NCBI RefSeq assembly: GCF_012641275.1
Contig: NZ_JABAIA010000002.1
Coordinates: 558,001-622,000 of the forward strand
Source: Chitinophaga varians
Lineage (GTDB): Bacteria; Bacteroidota; Bacteroidia; Chitinophagales; Chitinophagaceae
Direction: 5' to 3'
DNA: 64,000 nt
Shown: one piece after another, positions 43,243 to 52,586 of the stretch
Numbering within the stretch: position 1 is the first letter of the stretch
Layout: each line of letters starts with the position of its first letter
Notes under the pieces: generated by a model
What the model saw: the letters and a program-made list of their open reading frames with translations, nothing else
The model's database searches: none
What the model was told of the DNA's origin: nothing
Program-made: the position numbers and the translations under genes

Positions 43243-43840
43243 CGTACTGTCAGTCGCCCTGCTGACTGGATGCACCTCCGTGTATAAAGGATTGCAACGT
43301 ACCGAAGGCAATGTGGACTGCATACGACAGTTCAGCCCTGCTTTCGATGCCACGCTGTATAGTACACAGGTCAATATCCTGAAACATCACCTGAGCGGAC
43401 TGTTGTTTTTTAAGCAGATGCCCGATAGCAGCCTCCGGGTGGTATTTGCCAACGAAATGGGATTTAAGTTTTTTGATTTCGAATTTGATAAACAGGGAAA
43501 ATTTACGAAACATTACCTGTTGCCCAAGATGGACAAGAAGGCAGTCGTGACCACGCTGCGCCAGGATTTTGAACTGGTGCTCCTGCGGCCGGACCTTCGT
43601 CAGGCGCATGTGGCAACGGATAACCGGTACCGTTATACCGTAGTGCCCACCGCCAAAGGCAATAACTACTATATCACGGATAGCGCCTGCACGCAACTGG
43701 TGCGTATCGAAAAATCTTCCGAACGCAAACCTGTTGTGAAAGTATGGATGGAGCATTATACACAGGGTACGCCGGACACCATCCGTATTGTGCATCAGAA
43801 CTTCCGGTTCAATATTTCGCTACAAAAAACACATAGATAA
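43205..43840 (+). CDS. Lipoprotein of unknown function in the pigment cluster
   Basis: A 211-residue lipoprotein with lipobox VALLTGCTSV (Cys23). The body is beta-rich (VVFANEMGFKFFDFEFD; HYLLPKMDKKAVVTTLRQDFELVLL). It may correspond to the small DUF3261-type lipoproteins of aryl-polyene clusters, but I cannot confirm this. Starts at 43205 and 43220 are both possible; the first overlaps LolA by 38 bp. Its location next to LolA and MMPL genes argues for a role in transport or outer-membrane insertion. Confidence 0.75.
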   Translation: MRIFRMRYLWLNSVLSVALLTGCTSVYKGLQRTEGNVDCIRQFSPAFDATLYSTQVNILKHHLSGLLFFKQMPDSSLRVVFANEMGFKFFDFEFDKQGKFTKHYLLPKMDKKAVVTTLRQDFELVLLRPDLRQAHVATDNRYRYTVVPTAKGNNYYITDSACTQLVRIEKSSERKPVVKVWMEHYTQGTPDTIRIVHQNFRFNISLQKTHR

Positions 43841-43892
43841 TTACGGATTGGTCAAAGCGAAGACAGAAATATTTAAATATCAAAATATCAAA

Positions 43893-44255
43893 ATGCTGAA
43901 AGGAAACTTTTACAATATAAGGAACGTTGCAAATGAAGAAGGCCAGGTAACGCTCACACTGGAACTGAATGCGGCGCATCCTATTTTCGGTGGCCATTTT
44001 CCGGAGCAACCGGTCGTGCCCGGCGTATGTATGATGCAGATCGTTACCGAAACGCTGGAAGACGCCGTACAGCAAAAAGTACTGCTACAGAAAGCCGGTC
44101 TGATGAAGTTCCTGAACATGATAGACCCGGTACAGCAGCCATTGGTGGATGTAAGCCTGACTTACAAGGCAGAAGAGAACGGAGGATGGAAAGTGAATGC
44201 CACCCTGAAAAGGGATGCCACCACATTTATGAAATTTCAGGGAGTATTTAAATAA
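43893..44255 (+). CDS. FabZ/ApeI-like hot-dog dehydratase with altered catalytic position
   Basis: A 120-residue hot-dog protein. The motif GGHFPEQPVVPGVCMMQIV matches FabZ around the catalytic His (HFP..PVVPG), but the residue that is Glu in FabZ is Gln here. It should dehydrate 3-hydroxyacyl-ACP in the polyene pathway, either alone or as a dimer with the ApeP-like protein. The ORF is open from 43788, but ATG 43893 (MLKGNFYNIRN) starts the conserved domain and follows a short AT-rich leader. Confidence 0.82.
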   Translation: MLKGNFYNIRNVANEEGQVTLTLELNAAHPIFGGHFPEQPVVPGVCMMQIVTETLEDAVQQKVLLQKAGLMKFLNMIDPVQQPLVDVSLTYKAEENGGWKVNATLKRDATTFMKFQGVFK

Positions 44256-45440
44256 GTGACAGCCAGTAATACACATAACGAACATTTTGAGCGTCATCGC
44301 GCGGCGGTGCTCATTCCAACCTACAACAACGCTACAACGCTGGAAGAGGTGGTGAAAGGAGCGTTGTCCTACACCTCACACGTGATTGTCGTGAATGACG
44401 GCGCTACCGACCATACCAGCACCATTCTTGAGAAATACCCCGCCATACATAAAGTGTCGTATAGCCCTAACCGTGGGAAAGGCATTGCCCTTCGCCGTGG
44501 TTTCGAATATGCGCTGGCACAGGGTTATGATTACGTGATCACCATGGATGCAGACGGACAGCACTTTGCCTCCGATCTGCCCGGCATGCTGGAAAAGATC
44601 AGCACACATCCGGACACCCTGGTGATAGGCGCCCGTAACCTGAATGAAGAAAACATGCCTGGCAAAAACACTTTTGCCAACAAGTTCTCCAACTTCTGGT
44701 TTTATGTGGAAACAGGCCTGAAAGGGCCGGACACACAATCGGGATACCGGTTGTACCCGCTGCGCCGCATGGGCCGTACCCGCTGGTGGTGCTCCAAATA
44801 TGAATTTGAAATAGAAGTACTGGTGCGCAGCGCATGGAAAGGCGTAAAGATAGACTGGACGCCGGTGAAGGTGTATTATCCGCCGGCAGACGAAAGGATA
44901 TCCCACTTCCGCCCGTTCCGGGATTTTTCGCGCATCAGCGTATTAAATACCGTACTCGTACTGATTACTTTCCTGTATATCAAACCAAGGGATTTTTTTC
45001 TGTGGATGCTGAAAAAGGAGAACTGGAAAAAGATGTGGAAAGAAGAAATACTGAATGCCGAAGAGTCCAATGCGCGCAAAGCTGCGGCCATTGGCTTTGG
45101 CGTGTTCATGGGTATTGTGCCGATATGGGGTTTCCAGCTGCTGGTGGCTTTCCTGGTATCCGTTAAACTGAAGCTCAACAAAGCGCTGGTGTTCCTTGCT
45201 GCCCATGTGAGCACGCCGCCGTTAACCCCCTTTGTGATCTTTTTCAGCTTCCTGGCAGGAAAGGTCTGGATGGGGAGATCAGCCAAAGATCTGTTGTTTG
45301 ATAAACATTTTTCCATAGCCGCAGTAGGGGATAACCTGCTCCAGTACGTTTTCGGCGCCATTACACTGGCTATCGCCGCAGGACTGGCAGCATGGGCTAT
45401 CAGTTATGCCTTACTGGCCATATTCAGAAAAAACAAATAA
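44256..45440 (+). CDS. GT2 glycosyltransferase fused to a DUF2062 membrane domain, GTG start
   Basis: A 394-residue protein. Residues about 15-240 are a family 2 glycosyltransferase: AAVLIPTYNNATTLEEVV, VNDGATDHTS and the DXD-like MDADGQH. Residues about 265-394 are DUF2062 with three hydrophobic helices (IGFGVFMGIVPIWGFQLLVAFLV). GT2 genes occur in aryl-polyene clusters. The start is GTG at 44256, immediately after the dehydratase stop; the next ATG falls far inside the domain. A repeat-rich gap follows. Confidence 0.9.
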   Translation: MTASNTHNEHFERHRAAVLIPTYNNATTLEEVVKGALSYTSHVIVVNDGATDHTSTILEKYPAIHKVSYSPNRGKGIALRRGFEYALAQGYDYVITMDADGQHFASDLPGMLEKISTHPDTLVIGARNLNEENMPGKNTFANKFSNFWFYVETGLKGPDTQSGYRLYPLRRMGRTRWWCSKYEFEIEVLVRSAWKGVKIDWTPVKVYYPPADERISHFRPFRDFSRISVLNTVLVLITFLYIKPRDFFLWMLKKENWKKMWKEEILNAEESNARKAAAIGFGVFMGIVPIWGFQLLVAFLVSVKLKLNKALVFLAAHVSTPPLTPFVIFFSFLAGKVWMGRSAKDLLFDKHFSIAAVGDNLLQYVFGAITLAIAAGLAAWAISYALLAIFRKNK

Positions 45441-45444
45441 ATAC

Positions 45445-45507
45445 TTACGAATTATCTGTTACGTGTGGCTCCCCAATTCGTAATCAATAATTCGTAATTC
45501 GTAATTG
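45445..45507. repeat. ATTCGTAATT-type repeat array with short inverted left part
   Basis: Between the GT2 and MMPL genes, TTACGAATTA (45445-45454) faces an array of TAATTCGTAATTCGTAATT units (45476-45507). It is a partly decayed member of the dispersed inverted-repeat family. Confidence 0.7.
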
Positions 45508-45515
45508 ATTTACAT

Positions 45516-48500
45516 ATGAGCAGTCTTTTCGTAGCGATCTATAATTTTTTTGACCGGCATAAGCTGGCGCTGTGGTGTTGTACCATCGTGAGCTTTGTGC
45601 TGGTTGGCTTTTTCGCGTCACGTATCAGGCTGGAAGAAGACATTACCAAAATACTGCCGCAGGACAGGAAGCTGGACAAGCTGCAACAGGTGTTCCAGGA
45701 TTCCAAATTTGCGGACAAGCTGGTGGTGACGCTGTCACAGAAAGACACTGCCAAAGTGCCGGCGCCGGACAGCCTTACCGCCTGCGCCGCCTCGCTGGTG
45801 GCCTCCGCAGGGAACCAGTTATCGCCTTATATCCGGCAGATACAAGGCCAGACGGAAGATGCGCAAATAATGGGCATGATGGACCTCATCCAGAAAAACC
45901 TGCCTGTTTTCCTGGAACCTAACGACTATACGAAAATTGACAGCCTGCTGGCACCGGAGCAACTGCAACGTTCCCTGCAATATGATTACAATACGCTGAT
46001 CTCTCCTGCCGGACTGGTGCTGAAACGGGTGATACAGGCAGATCCGGTCGGCATTTCCTGGATAGGCATCAAAAAATTGCAGCACCTTCAGTACGATGAT
46101 CATTTTGAGTTGTACGATAATTATGTGATGACGAAAGACCACCGTCATCTGATGATATTTATTACGCCGGCTAACCCTCCCGGTGCTACGAAAATCAATG
46201 CCAGGTTCCTGGCTGGGCTGGATAATATTAAAGACAGTCTGTCCCGCCAATATCCGGATGTGAGCATCAGCTATTTTGGCGGCACGGCCGTTTCCGCCGG
46301 CAACGCCACGCAGCTGCGGCAGGACACGCTGCTTACGCAGGGTATTACCATCGTGTTGCTGGTAGCGCTGATAGCGCTGTTTTTCCGGAAGAAACGTGCG
46401 CCGGTAGTGATCATGTTGCCGGTGATCTTCGGAGGACTGTTTTCCCTTGCCTGTATTTACCTGATCAAAGGACATATTGCCGTGATGGCGTTAGGCGCCG
46501 GCGCAGTGGTACTGGGCATTGCGGTCAACTATTCCCTGCATGTGTTCAACCACTATCGTCATACTGATGATATCCGCGAAGTGATTGCCGATCTGGCCAC
46601 GCCCATGACGCTGGGCAGTTTCACCACTATCGGCGGTTTTCTCTGTTTACAGTTTTTAGGTTCGCCGATGCTGCGCGATGTGGGGCTGTTTGCCGCACTC
46701 AGCCTGGTAGGCGCCGCATTGTTCTCCCTGATATTTTTACCGCATTGGATTGTGCTGGGCAAAAAGAGCAGCAAACCGGCGGAGCATCACGATAACTGGC
46801 TGGACCGCTTTTCCGCGCTGAAACCGGAACGCAATAAATACCTGGTGGGCGCTATTTTCCTGCTGACGATCGTGTTTTTCTTTACGGCCCGTAATGTGTC
46901 TTTTGAAAGTGACATGATGAAGATGAATTTCATGTCGCCGGAACTGAAAGCAGCGGAAGCGCAGCTGAATAACATCAACGCCTATACGGCGCAATCTGTG
47001 TACGTGGTGTCTGATGGTGATAACCTGGAATCTGCGCTTGAAAATACCGAGCAGTTGACACCCGCTATCAATAAACTACTGACGGATGGTACAGTGAAAA
47101 AATACGCCGGCGTGCAAACGCTGCTGTTGTCTGAGAAAGAACAACAGGCCCGTATTGAACGCTGGAAACACTACTGGACCCCGGAAAAACAGGCACAGCT
47201 GCTGTCCTGGCTCCGCAGTCATGGTGCTGAAGCTGGTTTTAGCGCCACGGCGTTCGATAAGTTTGCCGCGTTGCTGAATACGCCTTATCAGCCTATGGCA
47301 AAAGAAGACCTGGAGACTTTCCGTAAAGGCACCCTGGGCGATTTTATCATCGAAAAGAATGGCCGTACGTCTATTGTGACCCTGCTGAAAGTAGACCCGG
47401 CGCGTAAAAAAGAAGTGTACGCCGCCCTCGATCAGCACGCACATACGACCGTACTGGACAAACAATATGCAGCCAACCGCCTGGTGGAAGTAATCAGGGA
47501 TGAATTCAACAGCATCGCCTGGATGACTTCCATGCTGGTGTTCCTGGCTTTGTTGCTCTCCTACGGCCGCATAGAGCTGGCGCTGATCACCTTTATTCCC
47601 ATGGCGCTCAGCTGGGTGTGGATATTGGGCATTATGGGACTGTTCGGTATCAAGTTTAATATTGTCAACATCATCCTTTCCACATTTATTTTTGGTTTGG
47701 GAGATGACTACAGCATATTTATGATGGACGGGCTGCTGCAGGAATACAAAACCGGCAGGAAAACACTGTCCTCTTTCAAGTCCTCTATTTTCCTGTCGGC
47801 CATCACCACTATCCTGGGGCTGGGCGTACTGATCTTCGCCAGGCATCCGTCGCTGAAATCTATTGCGCTGATCTCTATTATTGGTATCAGCACAGTGGTG
47901 TTGATTTCGCAGGTGATGATACCGGTACTGTTCAACTGGCTGATCACCAACCGTGTGAAGAAAGGATATGCCCCCTGGACTTTAAAGGGATGGGTGCTGT
48001 CCGTATTTTCATTCACTTACTTCACTACCGGCTGCCTGATCATGACGCTGCTGGGCAACATCCTGATCCGTCTGAACCCTGTCAACAAGGAAAAGGGTAA
48101 ACTGCTGTACCATCGTATCCTGTCTGCCTATACGCATAGTGTGTTGTACATCATGACCAACGTGAAGAAACGCATTATCAATCCGGATAATGAGCAGTTG
48201 CAGAAACCGGCCGTGATCATCAGTAACCATCAGTCTTTCCTCGATATCCTCGTGTCTACCATGCTGCATCCCAAAGTAATTCTGCTCACGAATCAATGGG
48301 TATGGCGTTCGCCGGTATTTGGCGCCGTAGTGCGGCTGGCCGATTACTACCCGGTAGCCGATGGTGCGGAAGGGGCCATTGAAAAACTGAAAGCACGTGT
48401 GGCCGAAGGGTATTCCATCGTAGTATATCCCGAAGGCACCCGTTCCCCTGACCCGGTGATCAAACGTTTCCACAAAGGCGCTTTTTACATCGCCGAACAG

Positions 48501-49391
48501 CTGGGGCTGGACATCCTGCCGATCGTTATCCACGGTACCGCCTATACGATGAGTAAAGGCGACTTCCTGCTGAAAGACGGTCATGTGACCGTGAAGTACC
48601 TCCCGCGTATTACCCCGGAGGACCAACGTTGGGGCGATAACTACAGCGCCCGTACGAAATCTATCAGCCGGTACTTTAAACACGAATACGAAAACCTGCG
48701 CCAGGAGATGGAAGTGCCTTCCTATTTCCGTGAACAGCTGAAATACAACTTTATCTATAAAGGGCCGGTGCTGGAATGGTACATGAAAGTAAAAACCAGC
48801 CTGGAACGTAATTATGAGCTGTTTCACCAGCTGCTGCCGAAAGAAGGCCGTATCCTGGACCTCGGCTGCGGATACGGTTTTATGAGTTATATGCTGGCGT
48901 ATGCGGCACCTGGCCGTGAGATCACCGGTATCGACTATGATGAGGAAAAAATTATCACCGCCGCACATGGTTATGCCAAACCACAGAACCTGCAATTCAT
49001 TCACGGTGACATTTCGGCCACACCGTTCGAGAAATATGATGCCTTCATTTTAAGTGATGTATTGCATTACCTGCAGCCTGATGAGCAGGAGCAGCTGTTG
49101 CAACAATGCATCGACAGGTTGTCGCCCGACGGCGTGATCGTGGTGAGGGATGGCGACGCCGACAAAGCCAAACGGCACGAAGGCACAAGATTTACTGAAT
49201 TTTTATCAACCCGGGTAATAGGATTTAATAAGACGAAGAACAAGGAACTATCCTTCTTTTCAGCTGCGCATGTACGCAGTCTGGTAGGCAAATATGGCGC
49301 AGTAGCAGAGGAAATTGACAATACCCGTTATACATCCAACGTAATATTTGTTATTAAAAAATCCCCCCAAAAAAATTATGCACAACTATGA
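45516..49391 (+). CDS. Trifunctional fusion: MMPL/RND exporter + acyltransferase + methyltransferase
   Basis: A single 1291-residue frame. Residues 1 to about 860 are an MMPL/RND-type exporter with two sets of six helices (for example TLLTQGITIVLLVALIALFF and IAWMTSMLVFLALLLSYG) and two large periplasmic loops. Residues about 880-1060 are a PlsC-type acyltransferase, with the NHQSFLD motif near 903 and YPEGTRS near 970. Residues about 1095-1291 are a class I methyltransferase, with ILDLGCGYGFMSYM near 1114. The first part would export a lipid-like product; the last two domains are cytoplasmic and would modify it first. A frameshift artefact is unlikely because the whole frame is clean. Confidence 0.93.
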   Translation: MSSLFVAIYNFFDRHKLALWCCTIVSFVLVGFFASRIRLEEDITKILPQDRKLDKLQQVFQDSKFADKLVVTLSQKDTAKVPAPDSLTACAASLVASAGNQLSPYIRQIQGQTEDAQIMGMMDLIQKNLPVFLEPNDYTKIDSLLAPEQLQRSLQYDYNTLISPAGLVLKRVIQADPVGISWIGIKKLQHLQYDDHFELYDNYVMTKDHRHLMIFITPANPPGATKINARFLAGLDNIKDSLSRQYPDVSISYFGGTAVSAGNATQLRQDTLLTQGITIVLLVALIALFFRKKRAPVVIMLPVIFGGLFSLACIYLIKGHIAVMALGAGAVVLGIAVNYSLHVFNHYRHTDDIREVIADLATPMTLGSFTTIGGFLCLQFLGSPMLRDVGLFAALSLVGAALFSLIFLPHWIVLGKKSSKPAEHHDNWLDRFSALKPERNKYLVGAIFLLTIVFFFTARNVSFESDMMKMNFMSPELKAAEAQLNNINAYTAQSVYVVSDGDNLESALENTEQLTPAINKLLTDGTVKKYAGVQTLLLSEKEQQARIERWKHYWTPEKQAQLLSWLRSHGAEAGFSATAFDKFAALLNTPYQPMAKEDLETFRKGTLGDFIIEKNGRTSIVTLLKVDPARKKEVYAALDQHAHTTVLDKQYAANRLVEVIRDEFNSIAWMTSMLVFLALLLSYGRIELALITFIPMALSWVWILGIMGLFGIKFNIVNIILSTFIFGLGDDYSIFMMDGLLQEYKTGRKTLSSFKSSIFLSAITTILGLGVLIFARHPSLKSIALISIIGISTVVLISQVMIPVLFNWLITNRVKKGYAPWTLKGWVLSVFSFTYFTTGCLIMTLLGNILIRLNPVNKEKGKLLYHRILSAYTHSVLYIMTNVKKRIINPDNEQLQKPAVIISNHQSFLDILVSTMLHPKVILLTNQWVWRSPVFGAVVRLADYYPVADGAEGAIEKLKARVAEGYSIVVYPEGTRSPDPVIKRFHKGAFYIAEQLGLDILPIVIHGTAYTMSKGDFLLKDGHVTVKYLPRITPEDQRWGDNYSARTKSISRYFKHEYENLRQEMEVPSYFREQLKYNFIYKGPVLEWYMKVKTSLERNYELFHQLLPKEGRILDLGCGYGFMSYMLAYAAPGREITGIDYDEEKIITAAHGYAKPQNLQFIHGDISATPFEKYDAFILSDVLHYLQPDEQEQLLQQCIDRLSPDGVIVVRDGDADKAKRHEGTRFTEFLSTRVIGFNKTKNKELSFFSAAHVRSLVGKYGAVAEEIDNTRYTSNVIFVIKKSPQKNYAQL

Positions 49392-50895
49392 TGTGATCAT
49401 TATCGGCAGTGGTCTTGGCGGACTGGTATGTGGAGCCATCCTCAGCCGGAATGGTTATAAAGTACGCATATACGAAAAAAACCGCCAGCCAGGCGGTTGC
49501 CTGCAAACCTTTTCCCGCGATAAAGTCATCTTCGATTCCGGTGTCCATTACATCGGCGGATTGGGAGAAGGGGAGAACCTGTACAAAATTTTCTCTTATC
49601 TGGGCATTATGGACAAGCTGAAGCTGAAACGAATGGATGCAGATGGCTTCGATCATATCAACTTTGGCCCGGAAGATAAAGTATACCGGATCGCCCAGGG
49701 ACGGGAGCATTTTATCCGTACCCTGGCAGCCGATTTTCCGGAAGAAACAGATGCGCTGCATGCCTATTGTGATAAGATCAGCGAAGTGTGCAGCAAGTTC
49801 CCGCTGTATAACCTGCGGCTCGGCGACTATGAAGAAAAACGCAGTGTCCTGCAGCTGAATGCCGCCAGCGTGATCGAAAGCATCACCGGCAATTACAGGT
49901 TGCAACAGGTGTTGGCAGGCAATAACCTGTTATACGCAGGCGTGAAGAGCAAAACACCCTTTTACGTACACGCGTTGGTGTTAAACAGCTATATGCAGAG
50001 TTCCTGGAAATGTGTGGATGGCGGTTCGCAGATTGCCCGGCTGTTATGCAAATGCATCACGGAAAACGGCGGAGAGATCATCCGTAACACAGAGGTGCTG
50101 AAGATTGTTGGCCAGGGCGACAGGGTAGATCACCTGGTATTGGAGAACGGGAAAAAAGTGAACGGCGATTATTTTATTTCCAACCTGCATCCTGCGCAGA
50201 CTACAGCCATCACCGAAAGCGACGCCATGCGGGGAGCCTACCGCAGCCGCATGCAGAACCTGGAAAATTCCACCGGTGCTTTTGTGCTGAATGTAGTACT
50301 GAAACCCGGCACCTTTCCTTACCTTAACCATAACTACTATCATCATGCCACAGACAACGCGTGGGCGGGGATAGACTGTACGCCGGACCAGTGGCCGCAG
50401 ACCTATGCCATATACGTGTCTGCCAGCTCCCGGCATAAAACCTATGCTGACAGCCTTTCTGTAATGACGTATATGCATTACGACGAACTGGCACCGTGGC
50501 AGCATACTTTTAATACCGAAAGGAAGGAAGCCAGCAGAGGCGCTGACTATGAAGCTTTTAAGGTACAAAAGGCAGAACAGCTCATCGCGGCGGTGGCGCA
50601 GAAATTCCCTGGTTTCCGTGACTGTGTGCAGTCGTATTATGTAGCCACACCGCTTTCTTACCGGGATTATATCGGTACCGGCGACGGCAGCATGTACGGC
50701 GTGTTGAAAGATAGTGAAGACCCGCTACGGACAATGGTTTCGGCCCGTACCCGGTTGTCTAATTTGTATCTTACAGGGCAAAACCTGAACTTGCATGGTA
50801 TTTTAGGGGTGACCATGAGCAGTGTGATCACTTCAGCCGAACTACTGGGAATGGAATTTTTGGTAGAAGAAATTAATCAGTCAATACTTAAATAA
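49378..50895 (+). CDS. Phytoene-desaturase-like FAD oxidoreductase
   Basis: A 505-residue protein of the CrtI/CrtISO-like family. The FAD motif YDVIIIGSGLGGLVCGAIL is near the N-terminus, followed by YEKNRQPGGCLQTF, and the C-terminal NLYLTGQNLNLHGILGVTMSS closes the FAD site. It could isomerise or dehydrogenate the polyene. The ATG at 49378 is chosen: homologs begin with MHNYDVIIIG-like sequence, and the TTG at 49348 adds a Lys/Pro-rich stretch. It overlaps the MMPL fusion gene by 14 bp. Confidence 0.88.
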   Translation: MHNYDVIIIGSGLGGLVCGAILSRNGYKVRIYEKNRQPGGCLQTFSRDKVIFDSGVHYIGGLGEGENLYKIFSYLGIMDKLKLKRMDADGFDHINFGPEDKVYRIAQGREHFIRTLAADFPEETDALHAYCDKISEVCSKFPLYNLRLGDYEEKRSVLQLNAASVIESITGNYRLQQVLAGNNLLYAGVKSKTPFYVHALVLNSYMQSSWKCVDGGSQIARLLCKCITENGGEIIRNTEVLKIVGQGDRVDHLVLENGKKVNGDYFISNLHPAQTTAITESDAMRGAYRSRMQNLENSTGAFVLNVVLKPGTFPYLNHNYYHHATDNAWAGIDCTPDQWPQTYAIYVSASSRHKTYADSLSVMTYMHYDELAPWQHTFNTERKEASRGADYEAFKVQKAEQLIAAVAQKFPGFRDCVQSYYVATPLSYRDYIGTGDGSMYGVLKDSEDPLRTMVSARTRLSNLYLTGQNLNLHGILGVTMSSVITSAELLGMEFLVEEINQSILK

Positions 50896-50897
50896 AA

Positions 50898-52586
50898 GTG
50901 GAAAAGAAAAAAAGAAGCGGATGGCGGAGACTGGCAAGGGTGCTGTTATTTACTATCGGCGCCATCTTGTTGTTATTTGCCGTGCTGGCCATATACCTGG
51001 TGTCTGTCAGTCGCATGACACCGCCGCAGATCGCCGATAAATCGGCTTTACAGCTGCAACGCAAGGCGCTGGACGGTACCGCCTGGACCATCGGCAACAA
51101 CTGGTTCCGCAAAAGCAACAGCGGCCTGTATGAAATGTATGTAGAGGGGGCGCCTTTTGAAAGAGGGGTGATCAACGGCAAATTATCCGGGGAGCTGATC
51201 CGTCACCAGGAAGATGTTTTTGTGGAACAGATCCGCAAAATGATCCCTTCTACTTCGTATCTCCATTTTCTGAAATACTTCATCGGCTGGTTCAACAGAA
51301 ACCTGAGCGATCACGTAGCGGAAGAGTTCAAAGAGGAGATTTATGGGGAGTCTTTCTCCGCAGCTGAAGGTTATGACTTTATCGGCAGCAACTATGAAAG
51401 ACTGATGAACTATCACGGCGCACATGATATCGGTCATGCCCTGCAAGGTATGATGCTGGTGGGTTGTACTTCCTTCGGTACGTGGAACAGCAACTCTGCT
51501 GACAGTAACCTGATCATCGGCCGCAACTTCGATTTCTACATGGGCGATAAGTTCGCCGAAGATAAAATGGTGGTATTTTATCACCCCGATAAAGGGCATA
51601 ACTTCATGTTCGTTACCTGGGGCGGATTTACCGGCGTGGTGTCCGGCATGAACGACAAAGGGCTCACCGTTACCATCAATGCCGCCAAAACCAGCGTGCC
51701 TACCGGCGCTGCCACGCCCGTATCGCTGGTAGCAAGGGAAATACTGCAATACGCCCGTAACATACAGGAAGCCTGGGCCATTGCGCAAAAGCGGAAGATG
51801 TTCGTGTCTGAGTCTTTCCTCATTGGCTCCGCAGAAGACAATAAAGCCGTGTTGATAGAAAAAACACCCGAAGGCATGGACCTCTACGATCCTAAAAAGA
51901 ACTTCATCACCTGTACCAACCATTTTCAGGGTGATTCACTCGGCATCCTGGAGTCCAACAAATTGCAGATCAAAGAAAGTGCTTCCGAATACCGCTATGA
52001 ACGTTTAAACGAGCTGCTGAAAGAAAACGGTCCCAATACGGTGCAAAAAACCATCAGCATCCTGCGTGACCGCAAAGGGTTGCATGGCGCCAATATTGGC
52101 CTGGGCAACGAAAAGGCGATCAACCAGTTCATTGCGCACCATGCCATCGTATTTGAGCCGAAGAAAAAAATGGTATGGGTGTCTGCCGCACCGTGGCAGC
52201 TGGGGCAGTTTGTGGCATATGACCTGAACAAAATTTTCAGCATGCATGGCCTCGACAGTGATCACGAAGTATATGACAGCGTGCAGAACGTGCCTGCCGA
52301 TAGTTTCCTGCTGACCAACGAATACACGTCATTCCAGGTATACCGTCAGCTGAAGGCGCAGCTGCAGGATGGTAAAGATATAGATACCAAAGCGCTGATA
52401 GCCTCCAATCCGGAGTTTTATCATACCTATGTGCTGGCAGGCGATTACCATTTCAAAAAGGGTAACTTCGCGGAAGCCAAACAATACTATGAAACAGCCC
52501 TCACCAAAGTAATAGCTACCAAAGGAGAGGAGATGCACATCCGTAAGCAACTGGAGAAATGCAATGCTAAACTGTCAAAACAATGA
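50898..52586 (+). CDS. C45-type autoproteolytic acyltransferase/hydrolase with C-terminal TPR-like helices, GTG start
   Basis: A 562-residue protein. The N-terminus is basic with one transmembrane helix (about 12-36). The central domain matches the acyl-CoA:6-aminopenicillanate acyltransferase-like (C45) Ntn-hydrolase family; the likely self-cleavage nucleophile is Cys190 in MLVGCTSFGTW, followed by IGRNFDFYMG. The last about 60 residues resemble one TPR unit (YHTYVLAGDYHFKKGNFAEAKQYYETAL). It may cleave or form an amide or ester on the product or its precursor; the substrate is unknown. GTG start is 2 bp after the previous stop; its end overlaps acpS by 4 bp. Confidence 0.83.
   Translation: MEKKKRSGWRRLARVLLFTIGAILLLFAVLAIYLVSVSRMTPPQIADKSALQLQRKALDGTAWTIGNNWFRKSNSGLYEMYVEGAPFERGVINGKLSGELIRHQEDVFVEQIRKMIPSTSYLHFLKYFIGWFNRNLSDHVAEEFKEEIYGESFSAAEGYDFIGSNYERLMNYHGAHDIGHALQGMMLVGCTSFGTWNSNSADSNLIIGRNFDFYMGDKFAEDKMVVFYHPDKGHNFMFVTWGGFTGVVSGMNDKGLTVTINAAKTSVPTGAATPVSLVAREILQYARNIQEAWAIAQKRKMFVSESFLIGSAEDNKAVLIEKTPEGMDLYDPKKNFITCTNHFQGDSLGILESNKLQIKESASEYRYERLNELLKENGPNTVQKTISILRDRKGLHGANIGLGNEKAINQFIAHHAIVFEPKKKMVWVSAAPWQLGQFVAYDLNKIFSMHGLDSDHEVYDSVQNVPADSFLLTNEYTSFQVYRQLKAQLQDGKDIDTKALIASNPEFYHTYVLAGDYHFKKGNFAEAKQYYETALTKVIATKGEEMHIRKQLEKCNAKLSKQ

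Noticed and set aside
43788..43892. 35-residue extension of the FabZ-like dehydratase overlapping the lipoprotein gene
   Set aside because: The domain begins at MLKGNFYN (43893); the extension is translated from the end of the neighbouring gene and an AT-rich spacer.
4781..45507. CRISPR array from the short-unit repeats
   Set aside because: The units adjoin directly or form inverted arms; there are no regular unique spacers and no cas genes.
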